Shown piece after piece: positions 7,490 to 14,406 of a stretch of DNA of 30,592 nucleotides (position 1 is the first letter of the stretch; each line of letters starts with the position of its first letter). The stretch lies in IMG/VR virus record IMGVR_UViG_3300033145_000623, positions 1 to 30,592 of that record; one strand, 5' to 3'. This DNA is from a virus. The notes under the pieces were generated by a model that saw nothing but the letters and a program-made list of their open reading frames with translations, did no database searches and was not told the origin of the DNA. The position numbers and the translations under genes were made by a program.

Positions 7490-7657
7490 TTATTTGTGAT
7501 TAAATTTATTAATTTGTTCAAAACAATATTTATCTATTAACATTATTGATTCACCTTTATCATTATAAATCGTTTCCATATTTTTATATAATTTAAGTTT
7601 ATAATTACAAATTGCACAACATTTATTTTGATTTTCGTATAATTGTTTTTTAGTCAT
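7490..7657 (-). CDS. Small Cys-containing protein
   Basis: 55 aa. The N-terminus (MTKKQLYENQNKCCAICNYK) has a CCAIC knuckle like the first part of recombination endonuclease VII-type HNH proteins, but the catalytic His/Asn half is missing. It is either a truncated relative or an unrelated zinc-knuckle protein. Stop and downstream ATG are separated by one base. Confidence 0.5.
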   Translation of the reverse strand: MTKKQLYENQNKCCAICNYKLKLYKNMETIYNDKGESIMLIDKYCFEQINKFNHK

Positions 7658-7658
7658 A

Positions 7659-7850
7659 TTATTCTTTTATAATACCTAAAGCAAATTCTACTTTTTTTAA
7701 ACAATCATTACATAAATCAAAACATCTAAATGTTTCATTTATACCTGAGAAATAACCTTTTTCTTTAAATTCAACAAAATTACCATTTATTCTACCATAA
7801 TCTATTAATTCTTTTTCACATTTATTGCAAAAATATTTTATTTCTTTCAT
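7659..7850 (-). CDS. Small zinc-ribbon protein
   Basis: 63 aa with two CxxC knuckles, YFCNKCEKEL (6-15) and LCNDCLKKV (46-54), that could bind one zinc ion. No catalytic motif. Sits four bases after RtcB's stop in the same operon. Function unknown. Confidence 0.6.
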   Translation of the reverse strand: MKEIKYFCNKCEKELIDYGRINGNFVEFKEKGYFSGINETFRCFDLCNDCLKKVEFALGIIKE

Positions 7851-7853
7851 AAA

Positions 7854-9059
7854 CTAATTCTTTATTACAGCCAAAGGAGTAAGTTTTACCAAGACCTCGA
7901 CCAAGTCTTTTTGATTATCCATCACAGTTTCTATATCTTTATAACTTCCTACTGCTTCATCTAAATCTTCAACTCCCCTAATTGAATGTATAACTCCCAT
8001 ATCATCTAACTTCTTAACTTCTTCTTTTAAATTTAATTCTTTCTTAGCTCTTGTTCTACTCATCTTTCTACCTGCACCGTGAGAACAAGACATAAAACTT
8101 TCAAGGTTTCCTTTGCCTTTTACTATGTATGAAGGTGAGCCAAGTGAACCGGGAATTATACCTATTGTATCTTCTCTTGCAAGTGTCGCTCCTTTCCTGT
8201 GAACCCATACATTTTCTCCGAAGTGATTTTCAAGTGAAGCGTAATTGTGGGCTATGTTTATCATTTTTTCTTCTCCAATCAGACTATCGTAAATATGAAA
8301 CCCATCTATTAAATCTGTAAATATATCTTTTACCCTCTCCATCATCAACTTCCTATTAGCAAAAGCAAAATCTACACAATACTGCATTTCTCTTAAATAT
8401 GCTTGTCCTTCTTCGCTATTAACTGGTAAGTATGCAAGTTGCCATTCTTTAGGAACTGGACTGTGCCACCTCTTGTTTAGTTCTATTGCTAAATCGTTGT
8501 AATGTTTTGCTACTTTTAATCCAAGGTTACGAGAGCCAGAGTGTATCATTATCCAGATGTGTCCGTCGTCGCCCCTCTCTATGGAAATAAAATGATTGCC
8601 ACTTCCGAGCGTTCCAAGAGATTTTAGGGCATTATTTTTTTCGTCTGAACAAATATTTTTCCAATTTTTTAATCCTCCATAACAAAATTGTTTAGTCCAT
8701 TCTGGCATTAAATACTCATCTTGCATTTCTTTGTGCTTATTCATCCCAACTGGAATTACTTTCCTAATTTCACCCATTATTTTCTTTAAAGTTTCTGTAT
8801 CAATTTCAGTTAAAGAAGTTTTTACAGCACAGAGACCGCAGCCAATATCTTTTCCGATTATGTTGGTTACTATAACATCTTTAGTCGCTACTACAGATCC
8901 TATTGGACAGCCGAAACCTTGATGGGAATCTGGCATTATTGCGATGTGTTTGTAAATGAATGGGAGATTTGCAAGGTTCTTCACTTGCTCTAATGCTCCA
9001 TCTTCTATATCGTCAAGCCACATTTTTATTGGTTTTTTTTCTGTTGAGATTACTTTCAT
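7854..9059 (-). CDS. rtcB: RtcB-type RNA ligase
   Basis: 401 aa, full length for the shorter RtcB lineage. Family signatures appear in order: AIMPDSHQGFGCPIG (40-54), KDIGCGLCAVK (70-80, metal-binding Cys), SLGTLGSGNHF (147-157), MIHSGSRNLG (171-180), NIAHNYASLENHF (268-280), VHRKGATLA (286-294), FMSCSHGAGRKMSR (322-335, with the guanylylated His) and AVGSYKDIETVM. RtcB joins RNA 2',3'-cyclic phosphate or 3'-phosphate ends to 5'-OH ends using GTP and Mn. In phages it can reseal tRNAs cut by host anticodon nucleases, an inferred role here. It has its own near-consensus sigma-70 promoter, and that 68-bp promoter block is duplicated at 24551-24618. Confidence 0.95.
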   Translation of the reverse strand: MKVISTEKKPIKMWLDDIEDGALEQVKNLANLPFIYKHIAIMPDSHQGFGCPIGSVVATKDVIVTNIIGKDIGCGLCAVKTSLTEIDTETLKKIMGEIRKVIPVGMNKHKEMQDEYLMPEWTKQFCYGGLKNWKNICSDEKNNALKSLGTLGSGNHFISIERGDDGHIWIMIHSGSRNLGLKVAKHYNDLAIELNKRWHSPVPKEWQLAYLPVNSEEGQAYLREMQYCVDFAFANRKLMMERVKDIFTDLIDGFHIYDSLIGEEKMINIAHNYASLENHFGENVWVHRKGATLAREDTIGIIPGSLGSPSYIVKGKGNLESFMSCSHGAGRKMSRTRAKKELNLKEEVKKLDDMGVIHSIRGVEDLDEAVGSYKDIETVMDNQKDLVEVLVKLTPLAVIKN

Positions 9060-9078
9060 AGTTTTATTTTATAATTTT

Positions 9079-9128
9079 ATTATAGCATCTTTTTAAAATT
9101 TTGTCAAGAGAAAATTGGGGATAACTTT
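9079..9128 (-). promoter_or_regulatory. Sigma-70 promoter of rtcB with upstream GTTATCCCC element
   Basis: -35 TTGACA at 9102-9107, 17-bp spacer, extended -10 TGCTATAAT (hexamer at 9079-9084). Just upstream of -35 is AAAGTTATCCCCAATTTTC (9110-9128). Expected transcript start is about 15 bases before the ATG, with no Shine-Dalgarno in the leader. Confidence 0.88.
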
Positions 9129-10017
9129 ATAACAAAACTTCTTGTTTAAGTCTATCCTCTCCAATCTTGCAGTATTCTTCTGATAATTCACAGCCTATAA
9201 AATCTCTTCCTAAGTCTTTACAGGCTCGTGCGGTTGTCCAGCTTCCCATGAAAGGGTCGAGGATAATATCGTTTTTATCTGAAACAGAATGTATAATTTT
9301 AGAAATTAAGGTAATTGGTTTTTGGGTTGGATGCTTCTTTTTATCAATTTCTACTGGTATTTCCCAAACATCACTGCCACCTTTTTCTACAAGAGATAGG
9401 TTTTTATCATTTAATCTAACATATTCATCAAATCTATTATCTAAATTTAAGATTTTTTTAAGATTTTTATAGTTTTTAAAAAGTGGTATGTTCCCTGTTT
9501 CAAAAAATAACCATCCTGCGTTACCACATCCTTTATATATTTTAAGTCCCATTTTTTCTTTTATTTGCTTTGTTGTTAATTTTTTTTCTTGCCTTTTTTT
9601 ATAAATATATTCTCCAAAACCAATGTATATCTTTTTATTTAATCTTGTAATAATTTCATGGTTTCTACTATATCCACCATTTTTTTTATACCAAATTATT
9701 ATTTCATTAAATTTCATTTTTTTACTAAACAATTTTAAAACTTTGGTAATCATAAAAAATTCTCCAAAAAATATAAGATTCCCATTGTTTTTTAAAATTC
9801 TTTCACTTTCTTTTATCCATTTTTCTGACCACTTAGTAAAATCATTCCAGTTTTCAAAATTATCATTCTTAAATTCTTTACCCATATTGTAAGGCGGATC
9901 CGTCAAAACTAAATCAACACAATTATCTTCCATTTTTTCCATTAGTTTTAAGCAGTCGCCACAGACTACTTGGTTTATTCCGTCTTTCCAATTTTTTAAA
10001 TCTTTTAAATGTTTCAT
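9127..10017 (-). CDS. DNA adenine/cytosine-N4 methyltransferase with embedded HTH
   Basis: 296 aa. Order of motifs is that of beta-class amino-methyltransferases: DPPY (40-43) near the N-terminus, HPTQKP (229-234), then the SAM-binding motif DPFMGSWTTA (254-263). The motif normally reads DPFxGSGTT; the second Gly is Trp260. Between the two halves, residues about 134-200 (FGEYIYKKRQEKKLTTKQIK, then ETGNIPLFKN, LKKIL) resemble an XRE-type helix-turn-helix, so the target-recognition region may be a HTH insertion. Probably methylates phage DNA against host restriction. No cognate nuclease is nearby. It overlaps rmlB by ATGA. Confidence 0.9.
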   Translation of the reverse strand: MKHLKDLKNWKDGINQVVCGDCLKLMEKMEDNCVDLVLTDPPYNMGKEFKNDNFENWNDFTKWSEKWIKESERILKNNGNLIFFGEFFMITKVLKLFSKKMKFNEIIIWYKKNGGYSRNHEIITRLNKKIYIGFGEYIYKKRQEKKLTTKQIKEKMGLKIYKGCGNAGWLFFETGNIPLFKNYKNLKKILNLDNRFDEYVRLNDKNLSLVEKGGSDVWEIPVEIDKKKHPTQKPITLISKIIHSVSDKNDIILDPFMGSWTTARACKDLGRDFIGCELSEEYCKIGEDRLKQEVLL

Positions 10018-10991
10018 AACTTTATATCAGACCACCATTTAATATTTTCCTTATACCAATCTATGGTTTTTCTTAATCCTTCATTAAATTCTATTATAGG
10101 TTTCCATCCTAATTTTTTAATCTTAGATGAATCAATTGCATATCTCCAATCATGACCTCTCCTGTCATCTACATATTTAATCATTTGCTTTCCTTGATTC
10201 ATTGTTTTTAAAATTTTATAAGTAAGTTGCAAATTTGATAATTCACAATCTCCACCAATACAATAAGTTTCTCCAATTTCTCCTTTTTCTAAAATCAAAT
10301 CTATTGCCTTACAATGATCTTCTACATAAATCCAATCTCTTATATTAGAACCATCTCCATATAAAGGAACTTTTTTATTTTGCATTAAATTAGTTATAAA
10401 TAATGGAATAACTTTCTCTGGAAATTGATAAGGTCCGTAATTATTAGAACAATTAGAAATCGTTGCTTGTATTCCGTAAGTGTTAATATAAGAATTAACT
10501 AAATGATCTGATGATGCCTTTGATGCTGAATAAGGACTTTTTGGGTCATATCGAGATTCTTCATTAAAGGGTTTTTCATCTTTCATAAGTGAACCATAAA
10601 CTTCATCTGTTGAGATATGATGAAATCTCACTTCAATATTATTTTTTACCCAATTCAATAAATTATAAGTTCCGACAATATTAGTTCTAATAAATTCTCC
10701 TGGATCTTTAATAGAATTATCTACATGAGATTCTGCTGCAAAATGAACAATAGTATCAAGTTTAAATTCTTCATGAATTGCATCTAATTTAATTGATAAA
10801 AATTCATCTACAATATCACAATCAACAAAATAATATCTTGGATTATGTTTTATGCTTATTAGATTATTTCCAGAAGCCGCATAAGTACAAGAATCAAGAT
10901 TTATAACCATTATATCTTTTTGTTTTAAAAGGTAGTGAATAAAATTTGTTCCAATAAATCCACATCCTCCTGTAACTAAAATTGTTTTCAT
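10014..10991 (-). CDS. rmlB: dTDP-glucose 4,6-dehydratase
   Basis: 325 aa, full length. Rossmann NAD site TGGCGFIG (7-14), then FAAESHVDNS, the catalytic HISTDEVYGSL, the YSASKASSDHL active-site Tyr-x-x-x-Lys, NNYGPYQFPEKVIPLFI and RDWIYVEDH, all typical of RmlB/RfbB. It converts dTDP-glucose to dTDP-4-keto-6-deoxyglucose, the entry to rhamnose and other 6-deoxysugars. RmlA, RmlC and RmlD are absent from this window, so the product must feed host enzymes or phage genes elsewhere. It may supply sugar for glycosylation by the membrane glycosyltransferase at 4946-6271; that link is inference. Junctions on both sides are ATGA overlaps. Confidence 0.93.
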   Translation of the reverse strand: MKTILVTGGCGFIGTNFIHYLLKQKDIMVINLDSCTYAASGNNLISIKHNPRYYFVDCDIVDEFLSIKLDAIHEEFKLDTIVHFAAESHVDNSIKDPGEFIRTNIVGTYNLLNWVKNNIEVRFHHISTDEVYGSLMKDEKPFNEESRYDPKSPYSASKASSDHLVNSYINTYGIQATISNCSNNYGPYQFPEKVIPLFITNLMQNKKVPLYGDGSNIRDWIYVEDHCKAIDLILEKGEIGETYCIGGDCELSNLQLTYKILKTMNQGKQMIKYVDDRRGHDWRYAIDSSKIKKLGWKPIIEFNEGLRKTIDWYKENIKWWSDIKL

Positions 10992-11206
10992 AATACTATA
11001 TTTTTAACATTACCAAATTTAATTATTTTGGTTGTAATTTCTTTTAGTTGATATTTTTTATTTACAACTGTTAATTGAATTGCCTTACATTCGTCCTTAT
11101 GAGTTATAACGAAAGAATCTCCTATTATTGGTCCAGACACTTTCCACTCATCAGATTTTATTTTTGGATACTTTATTTTTAGATATTTTAGGAGTTTTGT
11201 TTTCAT
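10988..11206 (-). CDS. Small hypothetical protein
   Basis: 72 aa, basic, with a predicted beta-strand-rich body (GDSFVITHKDECKAIQLTVV). Overlaps the start of rmlB (ATGA) and the end of the 97-aa gene, so translation is probably coupled. No family recognised. Confidence 0.55.
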   Translation of the reverse strand: MKTKLLKYLKIKYPKIKSDEWKVSGPIIGDSFVITHKDECKAIQLTVVNKKYQLKEITTKIIKFGNVKNIVL

Positions 11207-11496
11207 ATAAATTTCTCTAAATATTTAATTGTGTCTTCACTTATAACCATTTGTTGTAAGTAGAATTGATAAGCAGGTATTACGCCATATTCTTGAACAT
11301 ATTTACCCTCTGAATCTATATAAATTTTTAAACCCTCTATTGGATCTTCTCCAAAAAATGCTTTGGCGAAGTCGTGGGAAAAAATGATGTCAAATTCACT
11401 AATCTTTCCATTTTCCCATAACCAAAGAATTCCTTTTTTCCATCCATTTCCAGTAGCCTTTTTAATAACCTTTTTTAATATTGTTTCGTTTGTCAT
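11203..11496 (-). CDS. Conserved phage hypothetical protein
   Basis: 97 aa. Contains NGWKKGILWLWENG and DIIFSHDFAKAFFGEDP, a pattern I recognise from many unannotated phage proteins ('FSHDFAKAFWGE'). Function unknown. Overlaps the downstream gene by ATGA. Confidence 0.65.
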   Translation of the reverse strand: MTNETILKKVIKKATGNGWKKGILWLWENGKISEFDIIFSHDFAKAFFGEDPIEGLKIYIDSEGKYVQEYGVIPAYQFYLQQMVISEDTIKYLEKFI

Positions 11497-11530
11497 ATTA
11501 TTTCTTCATTGATTTTTTTAATTCGACCTT

Positions 11531-11818
11531 TTATTTATAAATTGTAATTAAATATTTTTGTACAGATCTATCAGGAGTATCCCAATTCAATCTAAAGATA
11601 AATAGATAACCTTGATATAATCTCATTTTAATATATCTTTGATTTCTATAAAATTTTAAAAATACTTTTTGATTAAATTTTGAAATATACTTACTTTTCA
11701 TCTTCTCATTACTATTCCAAGCTTTTATAACTATTTTTTCAATCTTATATTTTTTACAACCAAATCTCTCTATCAATCTTTCTTCTGCGTGTTGAGTGAT
11801 TATAAATTCTTCAATCAT
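11531..11818 (-). CDS. Hypothetical protein, possibly RelE/DUF4258-like
   Basis: 95 aa. Starts with ITQHAEERLIERFGCKKYKI, a His-Ala-x-x-Arg helix like DUF4258 or RelE-fold proteins, and ends with beta-strands (KYLITIYK). The resemblance is short and no antitoxin gene is adjacent. Start overlaps the stop of the HNH gene by ATGATTGA, supporting TGA as a true stop. Confidence 0.5.
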   Translation of the reverse strand: MIEEFIITQHAEERLIERFGCKKYKIEKIVIKAWNSNEKMKSKYISKFNQKVFLKFYRNQRYIKMRLYQGYLFIFRLNWDTPDRSVQKYLITIYK

Positions 11819-12155
11819 ATTTTTCTATAATTTCTTTATAATATTTTACTCCTACTTTCATTATCTTTGTTCTTCTTCTTGTTAATTGATCAAACCAATC
11901 TTGACCACGAGATTTTATAATTGCTCCTATAAATTGTGAAGCTCTTGCTGAATGAAAACCTAAATGACATCCAACACATACGGGTATCATATTTTCTTCT
12001 TCGTATCTTAGAGCTGAGCTTGAACTTTTTGGGAAAAAATGGTGACCACAAATTGATGGTTTTTCACATAGTTCGCAGTTTGGATATTTAGCTCTAAACC
12101 ATATTTGGAATAATTTGTCGGCTTTGTTTCTATAGTAACTTATTTTTTTTGCCAT
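11811..12155 (-). CDS. HNH-type nuclease, NinG-like
   Basis: 114 aa. Starts with a basic helix that includes ADKLFQIWFRAKYPNCELC; then CxxC, GHHFFPKSSS, the Asn of EENMIPVCVGCHLGFHSA (59-76), and a C-terminal helix. The Cys pairs plus His-His...Asn...His layout is that of a compact His-Me finger nuclease similar to lambda NinG/Rap, which cuts recombination intermediates. The SD-like GGAGG lies only one base before the ATG, which is unusually close and leaves the exact start uncertain. Confidence 0.75.
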   Translation of the reverse strand: MAKKISYYRNKADKLFQIWFRAKYPNCELCEKPSICGHHFFPKSSSSALRYEEENMIPVCVGCHLGFHSARASQFIGAIIKSRGQDWFDQLTRRRTKIMKVGVKYYKEIIEKYD

Positions 12156-12161
12156 ACCTCC

Positions 12162-12287
12162 TTATATTAAAGTTGATTGCTTAAGATAATCCATTGGACA
12201 CTCTTGTTTATTTATTCTATTGCCCATTTCCTCGTCGGCTTTTTTATTAGACCAGTATTCTAAACGCTTCTTGGCTATTATTACCAT
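12162..12287 (-). CDS. Small hypothetical protein
   Basis: 41 aa (MVIIAKKRLEYWSNKKADEE, then a conserved-looking MGNRINKQECPMDYLKQ). Its ATGGTAA start overlaps the stop of the HNH-HTH gene, and its TAAGGAGG end forms the SD-like sequence of the next gene. Both junctions suggest it is translated. No known function. Confidence 0.55.
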   Translation of the reverse strand: MVIIAKKRLEYWSNKKADEEMGNRINKQECPMDYLKQSTLI

Positions 12288-13135
12288 TTAACTTTATTTT
12301 TATGTTTTGAAATTCTATCAACCCATTTTCTAAAATCCTTTAAAGTGAAATCTCTTTTAGCATAATTGCACGCTTTACAACAAGTGACAGTATTTTTCTT
12401 TGTATATCCCAAATTACTATCAACTCTATCAATGCCATTATAAATAAATTCTCCGAAACATTCCTTATGTTTATATATTTGTTTTGGTTCAAGTCCACAA
12501 TAAAAACAATTACTTTCCATTATTTGTTTGGTTTCTTCTTCAGATAGTTTATATTCTAATCCTCTTGTTTTCGCACCCCTTATATAACTTCTTAAAACCT
12601 CTCTAAATGAAGCATATCCATAACCCAAACTTTTTTCTCGTGTCAAAATTGTATTACGATAACATTTACAACTTACAGTATTACCAGTTTTTAATTTATT
12701 TGCATTTACGGTCGTAGTATTTCCACAATCACAGATGCAAAGCCACTTACTTTTACCTACATATTTTTGGGCTACTAAAAATCCAAACTTTTGTCCTGTT
12801 ATATCTATAAAGTTACTATGTCCAGTTTTTATTTTAAATCTTTTAAAATATTTCCAAATTGTATGGGGACTACAATTAAATATTTGTGCAATTTCTTTTT
12901 GTGTTTTTTTCTTTTTAAAATATAAGTTTTCTAGCTTTATTTTTGTAATTTTGTCTGTTCCTCTATAAATTCTCTGTGATTGAAATGTAGTTCTTTTTTT
13001 AATTTTTAAACTATCCATACATCTACCTATCGCAGAACGAGAAACATTAAATTCTTTAGAAATTTTATCTAAAGTCATTTTTTTATTATGATACAAGTAG
13101 TATAATTGTTCTTTTTGTTCTTTTGTGATTTTCAT
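12281..13135 (-). CDS. HNH endonuclease with two HTH domains and a Cys-rich DNA-binding module
   Basis: 284 aa. Two helix-turn-helix units (residues about 18-45 and 75-105), then an AP2-like/zinc module WLCICDCGNTTTVNANKLKT (131-150) with SCKC, typical of phage homing proteins, then an HNH domain: C210xxC213, the His-Me Asp in GIDRVDSNLGYTKKN, CCKACNYAK (252-260). This is a free-standing homing-type endonuclease. It has its own promoter, so it is probably a mobile insert that can be transcribed separately from the methyltransferase operon. Confidence 0.85.
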   Translation of the reverse strand: MKITKEQKEQLYYLYHNKKMTLDKISKEFNVSRSAIGRCMDSLKIKKRTTFQSQRIYRGTDKITKIKLENLYFKKKKTQKEIAQIFNCSPHTIWKYFKRFKIKTGHSNFIDITGQKFGFLVAQKYVGKSKWLCICDCGNTTTVNANKLKTGNTVSCKCYRNTILTREKSLGYGYASFREVLRSYIRGAKTRGLEYKLSEEETKQIMESNCFYCGLEPKQIYKHKECFGEFIYNGIDRVDSNLGYTKKNTVTCCKACNYAKRDFTLKDFRKWVDRISKHKNKVKW

Positions 13136-13143
13136 ATAGTATA

Positions 13144-13172
13144 ATTATATCACAAGTTGCGTTTTTTGTCAA
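13144..13172 (-). promoter_or_regulatory. Sigma-70 promoter of the HNH-HTH gene, near-leaderless
   Basis: -35 TTGACA at 13167-13172, 17-bp spacer, -10 TATAAT at 13144-13149. The ATG begins at 13135, so transcription should start only a few bases before it and give a nearly leaderless mRNA. Confidence 0.8.
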
Positions 13173-13176
13173 ATAA

Positions 13177-14406
13177 CTATAATAATTTTTTCTGCCTTGT
13201 ATAGTAGTTCCATCTTTTTTGTCCGACTTCACAATAATGCTTATCCTGTTCAATAGCAACTATATCTTCAAACCCTGCGAAAAAACCACCGAGTGCTTCC
13301 GACAAAACTCCTGCAAATGGAACTAAAAGTTTTCTAGGAGCATACTCTTTTGGGGGTAATAATAGTTTAGCCAAATAAGTTGTGAGGTCTATATTTTTTA
13401 AAGTTGGGTGATCGCATTCAATAGTTCCATCACAAGTTCTTTGCTTTTTCGGAGCTTTACTGCAATAAAACACTGGATCTGCTGAGTCTATTTGCTGTGA
13501 GACTTGCTTGAAGAATCTGCTACAACCACCTAAATCATTATGCCCTCTAACATGTTTTGATGTATCGCTACTTCCCCAAATACTTCCTTTATTAGAAACC
13601 TCTTGTTTTTTACTTTTACTAACCCCACTCTGCCTATCAACAACCCCTGCCATTTCTTCGGAGAGGATGAAGTTTGAGGGGTATCTTGAGTTTGGGTTTT
13701 TATCTTCTTCTCTAATTTCCTGTGAACCTTGTCTTGCTCCACCTGCTAAAGTTCCTGCTTTTCTTAGCTTGTGAGGTTGTCCTTTTTCTTTACAAGGAAT
13801 ACGTCCCCCATCAATGTTAATCGCCCCAGCACCAGTTTTTGTGATTGATTCTATTGGTTTGCCCTCATAAGGTTTCTGAAACACACATATAAACTCAAAT
13901 GCTGGTTTAAGGGCTTGGAGTCCGTATTTGTGGTGTTGCCATTGTTTTGCGAGGGGGTCGGTTGGTTCTGATAATAGTTCGTTATTATTTCTATCGCCAC
14001 TTAAAGCACTCGTGTTTTTTTGTCCTGTTTGTTTTTTACTTAATGGATTTTTCTTTTTATTCATTGTTTCTTTCTTCTGTATCTGCGTATCAATCCTCGT
14101 CCCTTTCGGGAATCCTGAGCCAAAAAGGTAGCCAATAGCAGGATGAATCAAGAATCCCGCATCTTCAATCGCACAAGCCATTCTATGATAGCCACGAGTT
14201 CCAGCAAACGCCATACAGAACGCACCGGGGTGGAGGTGGGGCATAAGGGCTTTCCAAGTGGAGGGGTTGAAGGCTATGCCTGTGTTGTCCCATTTCTTAC
14301 CCATAAAGCCTAATTCGTATGGTGGATCCATAATAGCTGAATGGAATTTTGGACCATTGTAGGTCTTGCACCACTCTAAGATACATTGATTTTCTATTTT
14401 AATCAT
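13177..14406 (-). CDS. Site-specific DNA amino-methyltransferase (DPPY)
   Basis: 409 aa. Motif IV is SAIMDPPYELGF (23-34). The long middle contains GAGAINIDGGRIP and SRYPSNFILSEEM, then YCSKAPKKQRTCDGT, as in a well-known phage/ICE family of N4-cytosine or N6-adenine methyltransferases. Motif I comes near the C-terminus (LLVPFAGVLSEALGGFFAGF), with VPFAG in place of DPFxGSG. It overlaps the C5 methyltransferase C-terminal ORF by 8 bases. No partner nuclease. Specificity unknown. Confidence 0.88.
   Translation of the reverse strand: MIKIENQCILEWCKTYNGPKFHSAIMDPPYELGFMGKKWDNTGIAFNPSTWKALMPHLHPGAFCMAFAGTRGYHRMACAIEDAGFLIHPAIGYLFGSGFPKGTRIDTQIQKKETMNKKKNPLSKKQTGQKNTSALSGDRNNNELLSEPTDPLAKQWQHHKYGLQALKPAFEFICVFQKPYEGKPIESITKTGAGAINIDGGRIPCKEKGQPHKLRKAGTLAGGARQGSQEIREEDKNPNSRYPSNFILSEEMAGVVDRQSGVSKSKKQEVSNKGSIWGSSDTSKHVRGHNDLGGCSRFFKQVSQQIDSADPVFYCSKAPKKQRTCDGTIECDHPTLKNIDLTTYLAKLLLPPKEYAPRKLLVPFAGVLSEALGGFFAGFEDIVAIEQDKHYCEVGQKRWNYYTRQKKLL

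Noticed and set aside
11521-11540. Repeated TTCGACCTTTTATT stretch (also near 27356 and 27854)
   Set aside because: Short, A/T-dominated and not at a fixed distance from starts; likely chance similarity in this composition.
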